Below, in pieces: positions 17,313 to 26,032 of a stretch of DNA of 64,000 bases. This stretch comes from JBMNKL01 sp050952225. Its GTDB lineage: Bacteria > Bacillota > Clostridia > Acetivibrionales > DTU013. Every line of letters begins with the position of its first letter. The first letter of the stretch is position 1. The position numbers and the translations under genes were made by a program. A model generated the notes under the pieces. It saw only the letters and a program-made list of their open reading frames with translations, was not told the origin of the DNA and ran no database searches. Location: positions 496,001 to 560,000 of the forward strand of contig JBMNKL010000003.1 in NCBI GenBank assembly GCA_050952225.1. Direction: 5' to 3'.

Positions 17313-18416
17313 TAATAGCGCTTTATCCCGTCTTCCCCCACGCAGGCTTCGCCGGTGTCAGCTGCACCTGCGCCTGAGGTTTCGGATTGCGCACATTTAT
17401 CTTTTTTTATTTCTTTATCCTTATCACCGGCTGTGCAATCCTTTTTATACTCCTTTTTGCATTCATCGGCGCCTTCTTCCTTTTCTTCATCTTCACCTTC
17501 TTCATCTTCGTCAACGTCTTCCTCATCCTCGTCATCGTCATCGTCTTCTTCTTCGTCTTCGTAATCGTCTTCTTCCTCGATCCGGTCGATCATGTATTTT
17601 TTAAGTTTCGGATATACATAAAAATTAGTAATAAATCCTGTCAGGCTTACAGTCAGAAAAATATAAGGTAAAAAACCCACCAATGGGTTGAACGGGATAA
17701 TCATACCAAAAGAGAGTGAGACTATAAAAGCGCATAACAACAGTATTGCAATGTTGGGCAGAAGTTTTATCACCGCGAATATAAGCGAATTCTTGTATAT
17801 TTTTCGAAGCGGCAGGTCAAAAGTTATCATTATGGGGTAAATATACATATTCATCATGGCAAATATGACAAATGCCATCACCATGATAGCTGCACCGGCA
17901 ACCATTAGCATATTTCCGTTTCCAATCAGAAAATATGCTCTTATTGAAAAAAGTATTAAGAACGTAACAAAAAAATTAATAGTGCCGGAAATAAGGCTCT
18001 GTTTCAGGTTCTTTATCGCGGTATCCTTGAAATCGCCCCACAGAAAGGCATGCTCTTCGCGTGCGTAATTCCTCATAATATAAGTAAATCCTGCTTGGGC
18101 CGGTCCGAACGTAATCATCGGGATACACATCATCATGGTGAGAAGTATGAATTTCAACATCATATCGCTTAAAAGCATCTCCGGGTTCTCAAGAGCGTCC
18201 GGGAATATGCTTGGAAAAAAGAACAACATAACAGCCATGCCCGCTATAAGGGCAGGCAAGTTAAAGAATACAAACATGAGGTTAACTTTTACCAGGTTCC
18301 AAAATTTTCTCTGCAGAATTTCAAAAAATACTATAAAAGGCGATTTTGGCGGCGCATCTTTAGGAACTCCCGGTCCGGGCCTGTTCATAATCGAATAATC
18401 CAAAAAAACCAGCCAT
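17309..18416 (-). CDS. DUF624 (YesL-like) membrane protein with acidic, Cys-containing tail, frame broken near start
   Basis: A multi-helix membrane protein of the YesL/DUF624 family; function unknown, often near carbohydrate uptake genes. The natural N-terminus MAGFFGLFDY starts at ATG 18416 after AGGAGATC. The rest, from NRPGPGVPKDAPP, is one frame over (break near 18390). Six or so hydrophobic segments follow. The last roughly 90 residues are unusual: a run almost wholly of Asp and Glu, then a charged tail with four Cys (DECKKEYKKDC, DKCAQ, GEACVG). Typical members are about 200-220 residues and lack this tail. It ends inside the ACT gene stop codon. Confidence 0.75.
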
Positions 18417-18504
18417 AACGATCTCCTTTTTTTATATATTTTTATTGCATGAAGCCTTTTTACAGGGCTGTATATACAAACCTCCGGCATTCATCATAGA
18501 AATA

Positions 18505-18533
18505 ATTCTACCAATATCAGTCAAATAATTCAA
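18505..18533 (-). promoter_or_regulatory. Sigma-A type promoter for the DUF624 gene
   Basis: TTGAAT (18533-18528), 17 bases, TAGAAT (18510-18505) on the minus strand, about 90 bases before the gene. Confidence 0.5.
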
Positions 18534-18615
18534 CACATATATTTATCAATTACAGCTCAAATGAATCAGCGGCCAGGGAAGCTTGCTAATGCCAATTTTA
18601 TTTGCTCCAAATGTA

Positions 18616-18644
18616 TTGACACCGCATGCTTATATTAGTATAAT
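18616..18644 (+). promoter_or_regulatory. Consensus sigma-A promoter for tRNA-Leu(GAG)
   Basis: Perfect TTGACA (18616-18621) and TATAAT (18639-18644) are separated by 17 bases, 43 bases before the tRNA. Confidence 0.85.
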
Positions 18645-18686
18645 TGATTTTGCTGTCTGCAGAAACTTAATATAAAAACTATATGC

Positions 18687-18770
18687 GCGGTCGTGGCGGA
18701 ACTGGCAGACGCGTACGTTTGAGGGGCGTATGGGCAAACCGTATGGGTTCAAGTCCCATCGACCGCACCA
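18687..18770 (+). tRNA. tRNA-Leu (anticodon GAG)
   Basis: The acceptor arms GCGGTCG and CGACCGC pair. The D arm GCGGAACTGGCAGACGC is typical of leucine tRNAs. The anticodon loop TTGAGGG gives GAG; a long variable arm follows, then the T arm ATGGG-TTCAAGT-CCCAT and an encoded ACCA end. Confidence 0.95.
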
Positions 18771-18774
18771 GGAA

Positions 18775-18801
18775 GAGCATCTTTTATAAAAAAAGATGCT
18801 C
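18775..18801 (+). terminator. Hairpin after tRNA-Leu(GAG), probable terminator
   Basis: GAGCATCTTTT and AAAAGATGCTC form an 11-bp perfect stem with a 5-base loop starting 5 bases after the tRNA. There is no T-run after it on the plus strand, so it may act in 3'-end processing or only weakly terminate. Confidence 0.5.
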
Positions 18802-18891
18802 ATGTGTTATAAAGAGTATAAAGGGATCTTGGCCGGGAAAGCATAAACAAGTCACGTTAATTATGCTAATAAAGCGGAGCGCGATGCTGTT

Positions 18892-19266
18892 ATGTTCTTC
18901 ATAGGGATATTTGGTAGCAACCAGGCACGAAAGCAAATAGGCACGCACAACAATGCCATATGCCCGTCATGCGGGTCACTAACGCGTATCGAAGTATTCA
19001 AGGCATATTCATACTTCCACGTATTTTTTATCCCTACTTTCCGGTGGAATACAAGATACTATGCCAGGGCCGGCTGCTGCGGTACGATCTATGGCCTGGA
19101 CCCTGAAATCGGCCGGCAGTTTGAAAGAGGCCTGAACCCTGAAATCAGGAATGAACATCTGCATCCGCTTTACCATGATAAACCATTCGGAACAACATGT
19201 TCCCGCTGCGGAGCCAGGTCTGAGCCCGGCCATAATTTCTGCCCGTATTGCGGAAGCAGGCTTTAG
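18892..19266 (+). CDS. Zinc-ribbon domain protein
   Basis: A 124-residue protein with two apparent zinc sites: Cys24/Cys27 with Cys62/Cys63, and Cys103/Cys106 with Cys117/Cys120 (CSRCG and CPYCG, a classic zinc ribbon). The hydrophobic stretch YFHVFFIPTFRW (42-53) lies between the first pairs. No enzymatic motif is seen. The ATG lacks a strong ribosome site; GGAG lies about 13 bases upstream. It is followed by a second Cys-rich gene in the same direction. Function unknown. Confidence 0.7.
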   Translation: MFFIGIFGSNQARKQIGTHNNAICPSCGSLTRIEVFKAYSYFHVFFIPTFRWNTRYYARAGCCGTIYGLDPEIGRQFERGLNPEIRNEHLHPLYHDKPFGTTCSRCGARSEPGHNFCPYCGSRL

Positions 19267-19309
19267 CGCCTTGATATAAATAAAATGTTTGAAAAAAAGG
19301 GGGATTACT

Positions 19310-19504
19310 ATGGCTTGCAGCCATAACAACATCAATTGCACCTGCACTTACGTCTCCTGCTCTCGTCACGGAAAATGCTGCGAATGCGTTGCATATCACC
19401 GCAGGAGCAACGAAGTGCCCGGATGCTTCTTTTCAAATGCAGGAGAAAAGACATATGACAGGTCAATCGAGAACCTTTACAGGGACTATAAAAAGAATAA
19501 GTAA
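19310..19504 (+). CDS. DUF6485 family small cysteine-rich protein
   Basis: A 64-residue protein with eight cysteines (3, 10, 12, 17, 23, 24, 26, 39), including the SRHGKCCECVAYHR stretch and EKTYDRSIENL tail that define DUF6485, a family of small clostridial proteins of unknown function. The cysteine spacing suggests a metal-binding fold. An AAGGGGG site precedes the ATG at 19310, which I prefer to a TTG seven codons upstream. It ends 12 bases before the converging recO gene. Confidence 0.8.
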   Translation: MACSHNNINCTCTYVSCSRHGKCCECVAYHRRSNEVPGCFFSNAGEKTYDRSIENLYRDYKKNK

Positions 19505-19516
19505 CCGTTTCGGCAA

Positions 19517-20263
19517 TCACATTTTTTTTAGAAAATCCAGTTTCGTAAAGTCCCTTTCCAGGCGTTCGCGGAGGTATCTTCTCGTAATTCTCTCCAGTTC
19601 CTCCAGGACTTCCTGGGACAAGCCGAAACGAAACAGGTCTGCCATCCTGGAATAGACAATATGCTGCAAGGCCTTTGCTGCACCGGGTGAAACAATTATC
19701 GAGGACCGGTCCTTTTGGGAGCACTCCTCCCTGTCGCACAAAAAGCCGCACTTTAAAAAGCTGAATGAATAGAATTTTACCGGTTCAAGCCCACAATTCA
19801 TGCACCTGTTTACATGTGGGGCATATCCAGCCGAGGATAACGACCTGAGCTCAAATATCCTGGATACCAGTTCAGGCTGTCTTTCTGTTTTTGCCAAAAT
19901 ATGCAGCGAGTTCAGCAGTAATTTCAAAAGAGCGGGTAAAGGCTGGTTTTCCTGTATTATATCAAGCACGATATCAAGAAAATGAGCCGCATAGGTAAGT
20001 TTTACCACATCGTTCCTTATTTCATAAAACGGTTCTATGACTTCACAGCTATTTATTATATATAAATCTTTCCCGCTGTATAAAACATATTCACCATAGC
20101 ACATTAACTGGGACGCAGCCGACAACTTGGACCTCGGGCGCTTTCCTCCCTTCGCAAAGGCGGAGATCCGCCCTTCGTTCAGTGTAAATAATGTAATTAT
20201 CTTGTCGGCTTCTCCCGTTCCGACCTCTTTTACCACTATCCCCCTTGTCTTTAAAAAAGCCAT
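19517..20263 (-). CDS. recO: DNA repair protein RecO
   Basis: RecO works with RecF and RecR in loading RecA on gapped DNA. The 248-residue protein has the N-terminal OB fold beginning AFLKTRGIVVKEVGTGEADKI, a helical middle, and the zinc-binding cluster CMNCG...FLKCGFLCDREEC near residue 150-175. An upstream extension of 28 codons is open, but the family start aligns at ATG 20263, whose ribosome site is weak. It lies downstream of yqzL and era, the usual order. The frame is intact. Confidence 0.93.
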   Translation of the reverse strand: MAFLKTRGIVVKEVGTGEADKIITLFTLNEGRISAFAKGGKRPRSKLSAASQLMCYGEYVLYSGKDLYIINSCEVIEPFYEIRNDVVKLTYAAHFLDIVLDIIQENQPLPALLKLLLNSLHILAKTERQPELVSRIFELRSLSSAGYAPHVNRCMNCGLEPVKFYSFSFLKCGFLCDREECSQKDRSSIIVSPGAAKALQHIVYSRMADLFRFGLSQEVLEELERITRRYLRERLERDFTKLDFLKKM

Positions 20264-20297
20264 TTGTAATTGAAGGCATGCCTTTGTAACTTTAATT

Positions 20298-20447
20298 TTA
20301 TGCGTCGCTTTTGCTGGGTGCGGCTTCTTCCTCCGCCTGCTTTCCATGCTCGGCAGCCTTTTCCCTTTCCTCCATTTCTTTAAATATCATATAAAATTCT
20401 GGATTACCGGTTTTTGCAAACGTATTCCATACCATGTTCTTAAGCAT
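20298..20447 (-). CDS. yqzL: YqzL family protein
   Basis: A 49-residue protein with the YqzL pattern: a short hydrophobic start, then WNTFAKTGNPEFYMIFKEMEE, and a charged tail. YqzL genes normally sit between era and recO, exactly as here; the function is unknown. AGGGGGAT precedes the ATG at 20447. A longer open frame reaching 20600 lacks a ribosome site and family support. Confidence 0.85.
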   Translation of the reverse strand: MLKNMVWNTFAKTGNPEFYMIFKEMEEREKAAEHGKQAEEEAAPSKSDA

Positions 20448-20612
20448 TGAAAATCCCCCTGATCTTTTTGCGTCATGTTGTACAGCTTCTATCGATATTA
20501 ACAGCCTATATAAATAGCTTACTCTAAAAAAAAGTTTGTATACTTGCAATATCATCGGTGATTTTATCCGTATCAGGGCTTTTTTCAACGTCTGTGCCAA
20601 AATTCACCCGTC

Positions 20613-21503
20613 TTACTCGTATCCAAGTATTCTTAACATGTATTCATTATTTCTCCAATCCTTCTTGACTTTAACCCAGAGCTTAAGGTATACCTTGGCT
20701 CCGAGAATATTTTCTATTTCCTTTCTGGCAAGCGTTCCGATATTTTTCAGCATATGGCCTTCCTTGCCGATAAGGATACCCTTGTGAGAGTCTTTTTCAC
20801 AATATATATTTGCTTCTATCTCGACCAGGTTTTTCTCTGCTTTTTCCTTGAATGAAATGATTTCGACGCCGGTGCCGTGTGGTATTTCTTCCCGGACCAA
20901 TTCCAGGATTTTTTCACGGATTAGTTCCGCCGCTATCATTTTTTCCGGCTGGTCGGTTATCATATCATCCGGGAAGTATTTCGGCCCTTCAGGCAAGTAA
21001 TTCTTGATTTGTTTCATTAGAATATCGATACCGTCACCGTTCAGCGCAGAAACAGGGATTACTTCAGCGAAATCCGCCAGTTTCGTATAATTATCTATAG
21101 CTTTAAGCAACTGCTCCTTTTTTACCAGGTCGATCTTGTTAATTATAAGAAACACAGGGGTTTTTACAGACTTCAACTGTTCAATGATGAATAAATCCCC
21201 CGGCCCGGGCTCCGTGTCGCCCGCTTCCACCAGGAACATCACTATGTCCACTTCATTCAGCGTATTACGTGCGATACCGACCATATATTCCCCCAGCTTG
21301 CTTTTCGGTTTGTGCATTCCGGGCGTATCAATAAATATAACCTGGCTGTCCTCCGTGGTGATAATAGTTCTTATCGTATTTCTCGTAGTCTGAGGTTTGC
21401 TTGAGATAATGGATATCTTCTCCCCGGCAAACCTGTTTGTAAGTGTTGACTTTCCAACATTCGGCCGCCCTATGACCGAAACAAAACCGGACTTGAACGC
21501 CAT
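20613..21503 (-). CDS. era: GTPase Era
   Basis: Era is an essential GTPase that binds 16S rRNA and aids 30S assembly. The 296 residues hold a Ras-like domain with GRPNVGKST, DTPGMHKP and NKIDLV, then a KH domain with GKEGHMLKNIGTLARKEIE. GGAGGG before the ATG at 21503 fixes the start at MAFKSGF rather than ten codons upstream. It lies between dgkA and yqzL-recO. The cdd gene seen here in some Bacilli is absent. Confidence 0.96.
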   Translation of the reverse strand: MAFKSGFVSVIGRPNVGKSTLTNRFAGEKISIISSKPQTTRNTIRTIITTEDSQVIFIDTPGMHKPKSKLGEYMVGIARNTLNEVDIVMFLVEAGDTEPGPGDLFIIEQLKSVKTPVFLIINKIDLVKKEQLLKAIDNYTKLADFAEVIPVSALNGDGIDILMKQIKNYLPEGPKYFPDDMITDQPEKMIAAELIREKILELVREEIPHGTGVEIISFKEKAEKNLVEIEANIYCEKDSHKGILIGKEGHMLKNIGTLARKEIENILGAKVYLKLWVKVKKDWRNNEYMLRILGYE

Positions 21504-21565
21504 AAATTCCCTCCCTGTAAAACTAATCAACAATTCAGTTCCTATTCCACAGTATATACAGTATA

Positions 21566-22264
21566 TTAGGAGAATATCTGAAACAGCAGCAGCGTTACCA
21601 AAAACCCGATAACCGCGCCTGCTGCCAGTTCAATTATATTATGTATTTTACCCTCCAGCCTGCTTTGTACAACCAATAAAGAAACTATTAAAAACAATAT
21701 CGTAATATTAATATTGTTTGAGTACAGCGCGGCAGCAGTTGTGGCGGAAAACGCCACAGCTGAATGGCCGCTTGGCATCCCGCCGCTGAATGGAGTACCT
21801 TTCCCAAGAAATGTTTTTAACAAAATCACTATAAGCAGCGTTAAAAAAATGGCAATAATAGTTATGTGCATAGGTGTCTGTTTTATCCTCAGTATCCCGA
21901 TCTCCAGCGTTGTACTGACCCTGTCGAAAAATATCATGTAGGCTACCAGGACGGACAAAAGCGCCGATATGAAAACCGCACCCGCTGCTGTATCTTTCAC
22001 GGCTTTCGCTTTTGGATGATAAATCCCTATAAGGGCATCCATGACTGTCTCAATTGCGGTGTTGAACAGCTCACAGACGAGGACGAAGGCAATTGTGGCA
22101 CATACAATAATAAACTCAATCCTGGTCAGGTCATACAACAGTGACAGTACCAGGATCGCCGCCGCAACAACCAGGTGTATTCTCATGTTCTTCTCGTGTT
22201 TTACCGCTGAAAGAATGCCGTTTATAGCATTATTAAAACTTTCTGTCAGCTTTTTATTTTTCAT
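21566..22264 (-). CDS. dgkA: Diacylglycerol/undecaprenol kinase fused to PAP2-type phosphatase domain
   Basis: A 232-residue membrane fusion. Residues 1-115 are a DgkA-type lipid kinase with CELFNTAIE (64-72) and VMDALIG. Residues 125-232 are a PAP2 phosphatase-like domain with PSGHSAVAFS (164-173) and SRLEGKIH (201-208). In Gram-positives DgkA phosphorylates undecaprenol, and PAP2 enzymes dephosphorylate undecaprenyl pyrophosphate, so the fusion may balance the carrier-lipid pool. The position expected for the PAP2 Asp after the last His is Glu212. It overlaps the ybeY stop by four bases. Confidence 0.88.
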   Translation of the reverse strand: MKNKKLTESFNNAINGILSAVKHEKNMRIHLVVAAAILVLSLLYDLTRIEFIIVCATIAFVLVCELFNTAIETVMDALIGIYHPKAKAVKDTAAGAVFISALLSVLVAYMIFFDRVSTTLEIGILRIKQTPMHITIIAIFLTLLIVILLKTFLGKGTPFSGGMPSGHSAVAFSATTAAALYSNNINITILFLIVSLLVVQSRLEGKIHNIIELAAGAVIGFLVTLLLFQIFS

Positions 22265-22782
22265 TTCCGTTTCAACCCCAGCTTTTCAAGCGCCGCCTCC
22301 TGCTTTGACATCATGACTGTTTCCTCGCAGCTTTCCATATGGTCGTATCCGAGCAGGTGATAAACTCCATGCGCAGTAAGGAAGGCAAGTTCCCTCTCAA
22401 ATGAATGTCCGTATTGTCCGGCCTGCCTTAGCGCCGTTTCCGCTGATATAACAATGTCGCCCAGCAATAGCAGCCCCTCGTCGATATTATAATCTCCTTC
22501 CTCGTTTATTAGCTTGCCGTTTTTCATATCGGCCAGCGGAAATGAAATAACATCAGTAGGTGTATCGATATTCCTGTACTTCTTGTTAAATTGTCTTATT
22601 GTTTTATCATCCGTCAACACTATGTTGATTTCACAGCCGGTACTGATCCCTTCCTCGTCCAGGCAGGCGGAAACCGTCTTCTTAAGAAGTTCAATATGGC
22701 CGGAATCAATATCAACGGATTCCTGTTCATTCTCAATAAATACCATGGTTTCAGCCGGGTTTTCAGTTTTGTGCCCTTTCAT
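22261..22782 (-). CDS. ybeY: Endoribonuclease YbeY
   Basis: YbeY is a zinc endoribonuclease needed for 16S rRNA maturation and quality control. The catalytic motif HGVYHLLGYDH is present, with TDVISFP and GDIVIS upstream. I start at ATG 22782 (MKGHKTEN), preceded by GGAGGG; this overlaps the pgpH stop by about 20 bases. That gives 173 residues with a short acidic N-terminal extension. Confidence 0.94.
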   Translation of the reverse strand: MKGHKTENPAETMVFIENEQESVDIDSGHIELLKKTVSACLDEEGISTGCEINIVLTDDKTIRQFNKKYRNIDTPTDVISFPLADMKNGKLINEEGDYNIDEGLLLLGDIVISAETALRQAGQYGHSFERELAFLTAHGVYHLLGYDHMESCEETVMMSKQEAALEKLGLKRK

Positions 22783-25039
22783 GATAAACCCTCCTCTCTT
22801 CCCCGGAAATCTCTGCAAGTGATTCCCCCTGTTCCTGGTAATTATCCGGGATTGTGACCGTAACGGGTTCTTCGGAGCTTTCCATTAATTGCTGCTGGAT
22901 TTGGCCTGCCTTTATTTCCGGGTATTCTTCTCGTTCATGAAAGTATCCCCCGAAAACCCTTACAAATGCCTTGGCCATCAAATCCAGGTCCTTCAGCGTC
23001 AAGTCACAAAGGTCCAGTTGTCCGTCGTCAAGCCTGTCTTTTATTATGCTCCTGATTAACCCTTCAATTTTTCCTTCTGTTTTATCTGCCATTGAACGCA
23101 CGGCGGCTTCAACGGAATCGGCCAGCATGACAACGGCTGCTTCCCTTGTTGTCGGTCTCGGGCCCTGATATCTGAAATCATCAAGCTTAACGGAGTCGTT
23201 TTTATCGTTTTTCTTGGCCTTGTAATAAAAATATGCCACAAGGGTCGTTCCGTGATGCTGGCTTATAATATTTCTTACAGCCAGCGGTATTTTATACTTT
23301 TCAGCCAGTTCCACGCCGTCGCTTGTATGGGATGTAATAACAAGCGAACTGAGATTGGGTGACATCTTGTCATGTGGATTATCTGACAACTGGTTTTCCT
23401 TGAAAAAATTGGGCCGTTTCAATTTCCCCACATCATGATAATAAGCTCCTACCCTTGCAAGCAACGCATTGCCGTTAATGGCCTCAATAGCAACCTCAGC
23501 CAGGTTGCCGACCATCAGGCTGTGATGGTATGTTCCGGGCGCTTCCATCAAAAGCTTTTTCATCAGAGGGTGGTTGGGGTTGGCAAGCTCAAGCAGTTTC
23601 AACGGTGTGATTATATTAAATGTGCTTTCAAAGAAAGGAAGCGCACCGATGGTAAATATTGTCGATAGTATCCCGTTAAGCGCGACCATTGCTGCATTGT
23701 TGGCTATAGTTGACAAGCCGCTTTTATTTATTAATGCAATAGAAGTGGCAATCAGTGCGTTAATAACAGCAACGGCCAGGCCGGAGGCCGAGAGCCTGCT
23801 TCTTTGGGTTGCACCGCTAACTATATATGCCGAAATTGAGCCGCCAATCACAGCAGTATACATGAAAACAGTATCACCTTTCGTGATAAGCGATATAGCC
23901 ATTGCAAGCAAAAAGTTCACCACAATACCCATGCGTAAGTCAAGCAATATTGAAATAAGCATGGGTGCTATAAATATGGGTATCAGGAGCGTCTTCAAGG
24001 GATTTATAAGCCATGCGGCAGCCAGTGTCAAAATAATAATAACGCATAAAAGGATTATTTCTTTTATTCCCTGCAGGTACCTTGTGAAGAAAAATCTCAA
24101 GTAAAGGCAAAGCAGGACGGCAAGCAGTAAAACAATCGCCAGTATTCCGCCTGTAAACGCAAAATCAAATTTGCCTGTTTCAAGGAGATTCAGCTCCCTG
24201 AGAACTTCCAGCCTGTCTTCGGTAACTATGTCGCCAACACTTAATATTCTCGATCCTTCAGGTATTATTTGCCTGTTCTCTTTCATGGCGATATTGTAAG
24301 CTTCGGCTTTTTTCTCTTCGGTCATGGCCGTATCAATAACGCTGTTTGGTTTCAACAGGACGGCAGATATCAGGCTGCCGATGTTTTTAAGTTCCGGGGG
24401 AAGACTGCTTGATTGAAACGAGTACCGGACAGATTCGATTTTATCGGCAATATTCTCCTCGGTAACCTCCTGTTTCATAACCGTGCTTATCAGGGTTTTA
24501 GTAATTTCGGCAAACTGGTCAAGCTGCTCGTCGTCTGCGCCGTTAACTAGGTAATCCACCTGCTCACCGGTAAGAAAAATGCCATAACCTTGAAACCTTG
24601 TATCAAGCCAGTCCATAGCGTTTGCCCGCTCCATTTCAAGAACTGACTCGTATTCCTCACTGTCCGCGTTTATTCCTTGCTCACGCAGATTTTTGTCTAT
24701 GCCCTGGCGGGCTTCTTTCACATCGTTAATAAGATCATTGGCAGTGTTTATAATATCAATGGTCACATTTTCAAGCCGCACCATAACGGGCGGCACTTTA
24801 CCGGCTGCTTCTTCAGCCAGTTTTTCAGTCAGGAGGACATTGTATATCTCCCTTGGAGCAGTAATATCATAATCCGATTTTTCACCCACGCTAAGCTTGT
24901 ATTTTTTCGGAATAGAGCCGTCTACAACGATTACGGCGGATATGAGGGTTGTCAAAACAGCAACAAGTGCTTGCTGAAATGACTTTTTTCTGAAAAAATC
25001 CATAAACCTGCTTCGTTTTTCCTTTTTACTCGCCTTCAA
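22763..25039 (-). CDS. pgpH: PgpH-type 7TM-HD c-di-AMP phosphodiesterase
   Basis: A membrane HD-domain hydrolase that degrades c-di-AMP in the studied Listeria homologue. The N-terminal helix (about 28-45) is followed by an extracytoplasmic 7TM-HDED region to about residue 285, seven helices to about 480, and an HD domain with HHSLMVGNLAE and YYHDVGKLKRP. The ATG at 25054 lacks a ribosome site; GGAGGG sits correctly for TTG 25039, which I use (758 residues). It lies between phoH and ybeY, its usual neighbours. Confidence 0.92.
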   Translation of the reverse strand: MKASKKEKRSRFMDFFRKKSFQQALVAVLTTLISAVIVVDGSIPKKYKLSVGEKSDYDITAPREIYNVLLTEKLAEEAAGKVPPVMVRLENVTIDIINTANDLINDVKEARQGIDKNLREQGINADSEEYESVLEMERANAMDWLDTRFQGYGIFLTGEQVDYLVNGADDEQLDQFAEITKTLISTVMKQEVTEENIADKIESVRYSFQSSSLPPELKNIGSLISAVLLKPNSVIDTAMTEEKKAEAYNIAMKENRQIIPEGSRILSVGDIVTEDRLEVLRELNLLETGKFDFAFTGGILAIVLLLAVLLCLYLRFFFTRYLQGIKEIILLCVIIILTLAAAWLINPLKTLLIPIFIAPMLISILLDLRMGIVVNFLLAMAISLITKGDTVFMYTAVIGGSISAYIVSGATQRSRLSASGLAVAVINALIATSIALINKSGLSTIANNAAMVALNGILSTIFTIGALPFFESTFNIITPLKLLELANPNHPLMKKLLMEAPGTYHHSLMVGNLAEVAIEAINGNALLARVGAYYHDVGKLKRPNFFKENQLSDNPHDKMSPNLSSLVITSHTSDGVELAEKYKIPLAVRNIISQHHGTTLVAYFYYKAKKNDKNDSVKLDDFRYQGPRPTTREAAVVMLADSVEAAVRSMADKTEGKIEGLIRSIIKDRLDDGQLDLCDLTLKDLDLMAKAFVRVFGGYFHEREEYPEIKAGQIQQQLMESSEEPVTVTIPDNYQEQGESLAEISGEERRVYHERAQN

Positions 25040-25069
25040 TCCGGCACCCTCCATTCGGGAACTGTAAGC

Positions 25070-26032
25070 TTATTTTTTCTGTTCATATTTCTCGTATGCC
25101 TTGATAATCTTCTTTACAAGCTCATGCCTGACAACATCCTTCTCTGTTAAATATACAAATTCTATATCCTCTATATCTCTTAAAATACGTGTAATCTCTT
25201 TCAATCCGGATTTCTTGTCACCTGGCAGGTCAATCTGTGTTATGTCACCGGTTACTACGGCTTTTGAACCGAAACCTATACGTGTAAGAAACATTTTCAT
25301 CTGTTCCGGCGTCGTGTTCTGCGCTTCATCCAGTATAATAAACGAATCATCGAGGGTACGGCCGCGCATATATGCCAGCGGCGCTATTTCTATCATGCTT
25401 TTATCCAGGTATTTTTGATAAGCCTCAAAGCCCATTATCTCATAAAGAGCATCGTAAAGCGGCTTCAAATAAGGATCCACCTTATTTTGCATGTCTCCGG
25501 GAAGAAACCCCAGTTTTTCTCCGGCTTCAACGGCAGGACGTGTCAGGATTATCCTGTTGACTTGCTTGTCCCGAAAAGCTGCAACCGCCATTGCTACCGC
25601 AAGAAATGTTTTCCCGGTGCCTGCAGGTCCGATTGCGAATACAATGGTGTTTTCCCTTATAGCATTTATATAGCGCTTTTGTCCATGAGTTTTTGATTTT
25701 ATCTGTCTTCCCTTTACCGTGAGGCATATATGCCCACCGGGATAATCTCGTATAATATCCATCTGCCCTTCTATTGCAAGGTCTACAAGGTAGTTAACAT
25801 TTTGCCTGTTTATCGCTTCTCCGTGTGAAGCCATGGTAATAAGCCTCTCTATGACAGCCGACGCTTTATTAATATCTTCTTTTTTGCCCGTAATTTTAAT
25901 CTCGGCATCCCTTGAGATAAGTTTTACTTTCAACCTGTCTTCGATTATTCTCGCATTTCCGTCAAAATTACCGAATAAGCTTATTACATGGTCTATCTTT
26001 TCGAATTCAATTATCTTCTCCGAATCGTCCAA
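25070..26032 (-). CDS. phoH: PhoH family ATPase (YbeZ-type)
   Basis: A cytoplasmic P-loop protein linked to RNA metabolism and genetically to ybeY. The 320 residues have a KH-like N-terminal region (about 1-110) and the PhoH ATPase with GPAGTGKT (135-142), LTRPAVEAGEKLGFLPGD, and the Walker B segment FIILDEAQNTTPEQMKMFLTRIG. The start is TTG 26032, preceded by AGGAGGT. It directly follows yqfD, whose stop is the adjacent base. Confidence 0.94.
   Translation of the reverse strand: MDDSEKIIEFEKIDHVISLFGNFDGNARIIEDRLKVKLISRDAEIKITGKKEDINKASAVIERLITMASHGEAINRQNVNYLVDLAIEGQMDIIRDYPGGHICLTVKGRQIKSKTHGQKRYINAIRENTIVFAIGPAGTGKTFLAVAMAVAAFRDKQVNRIILTRPAVEAGEKLGFLPGDMQNKVDPYLKPLYDALYEIMGFEAYQKYLDKSMIEIAPLAYMRGRTLDDSFIILDEAQNTTPEQMKMFLTRIGFGSKAVVTGDITQIDLPGDKKSGLKEITRILRDIEDIEFVYLTEKDVVRHELVKKIIKAYEKYEQKK

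Noticed and set aside
17355..17564. Plus-strand Ser-rich ORF of 69 codons
   Set aside because: It is the antisense shadow of the Asp/Glu codon run in the DUF624 gene; serine repeats arise from reading GAT/GAA codons backwards.
20448..20600. Longer N-terminus for the YqzL protein
   Set aside because: There is no ribosome site at 20600, and family alignment begins at the ATG preceded by AGGGGGAT.
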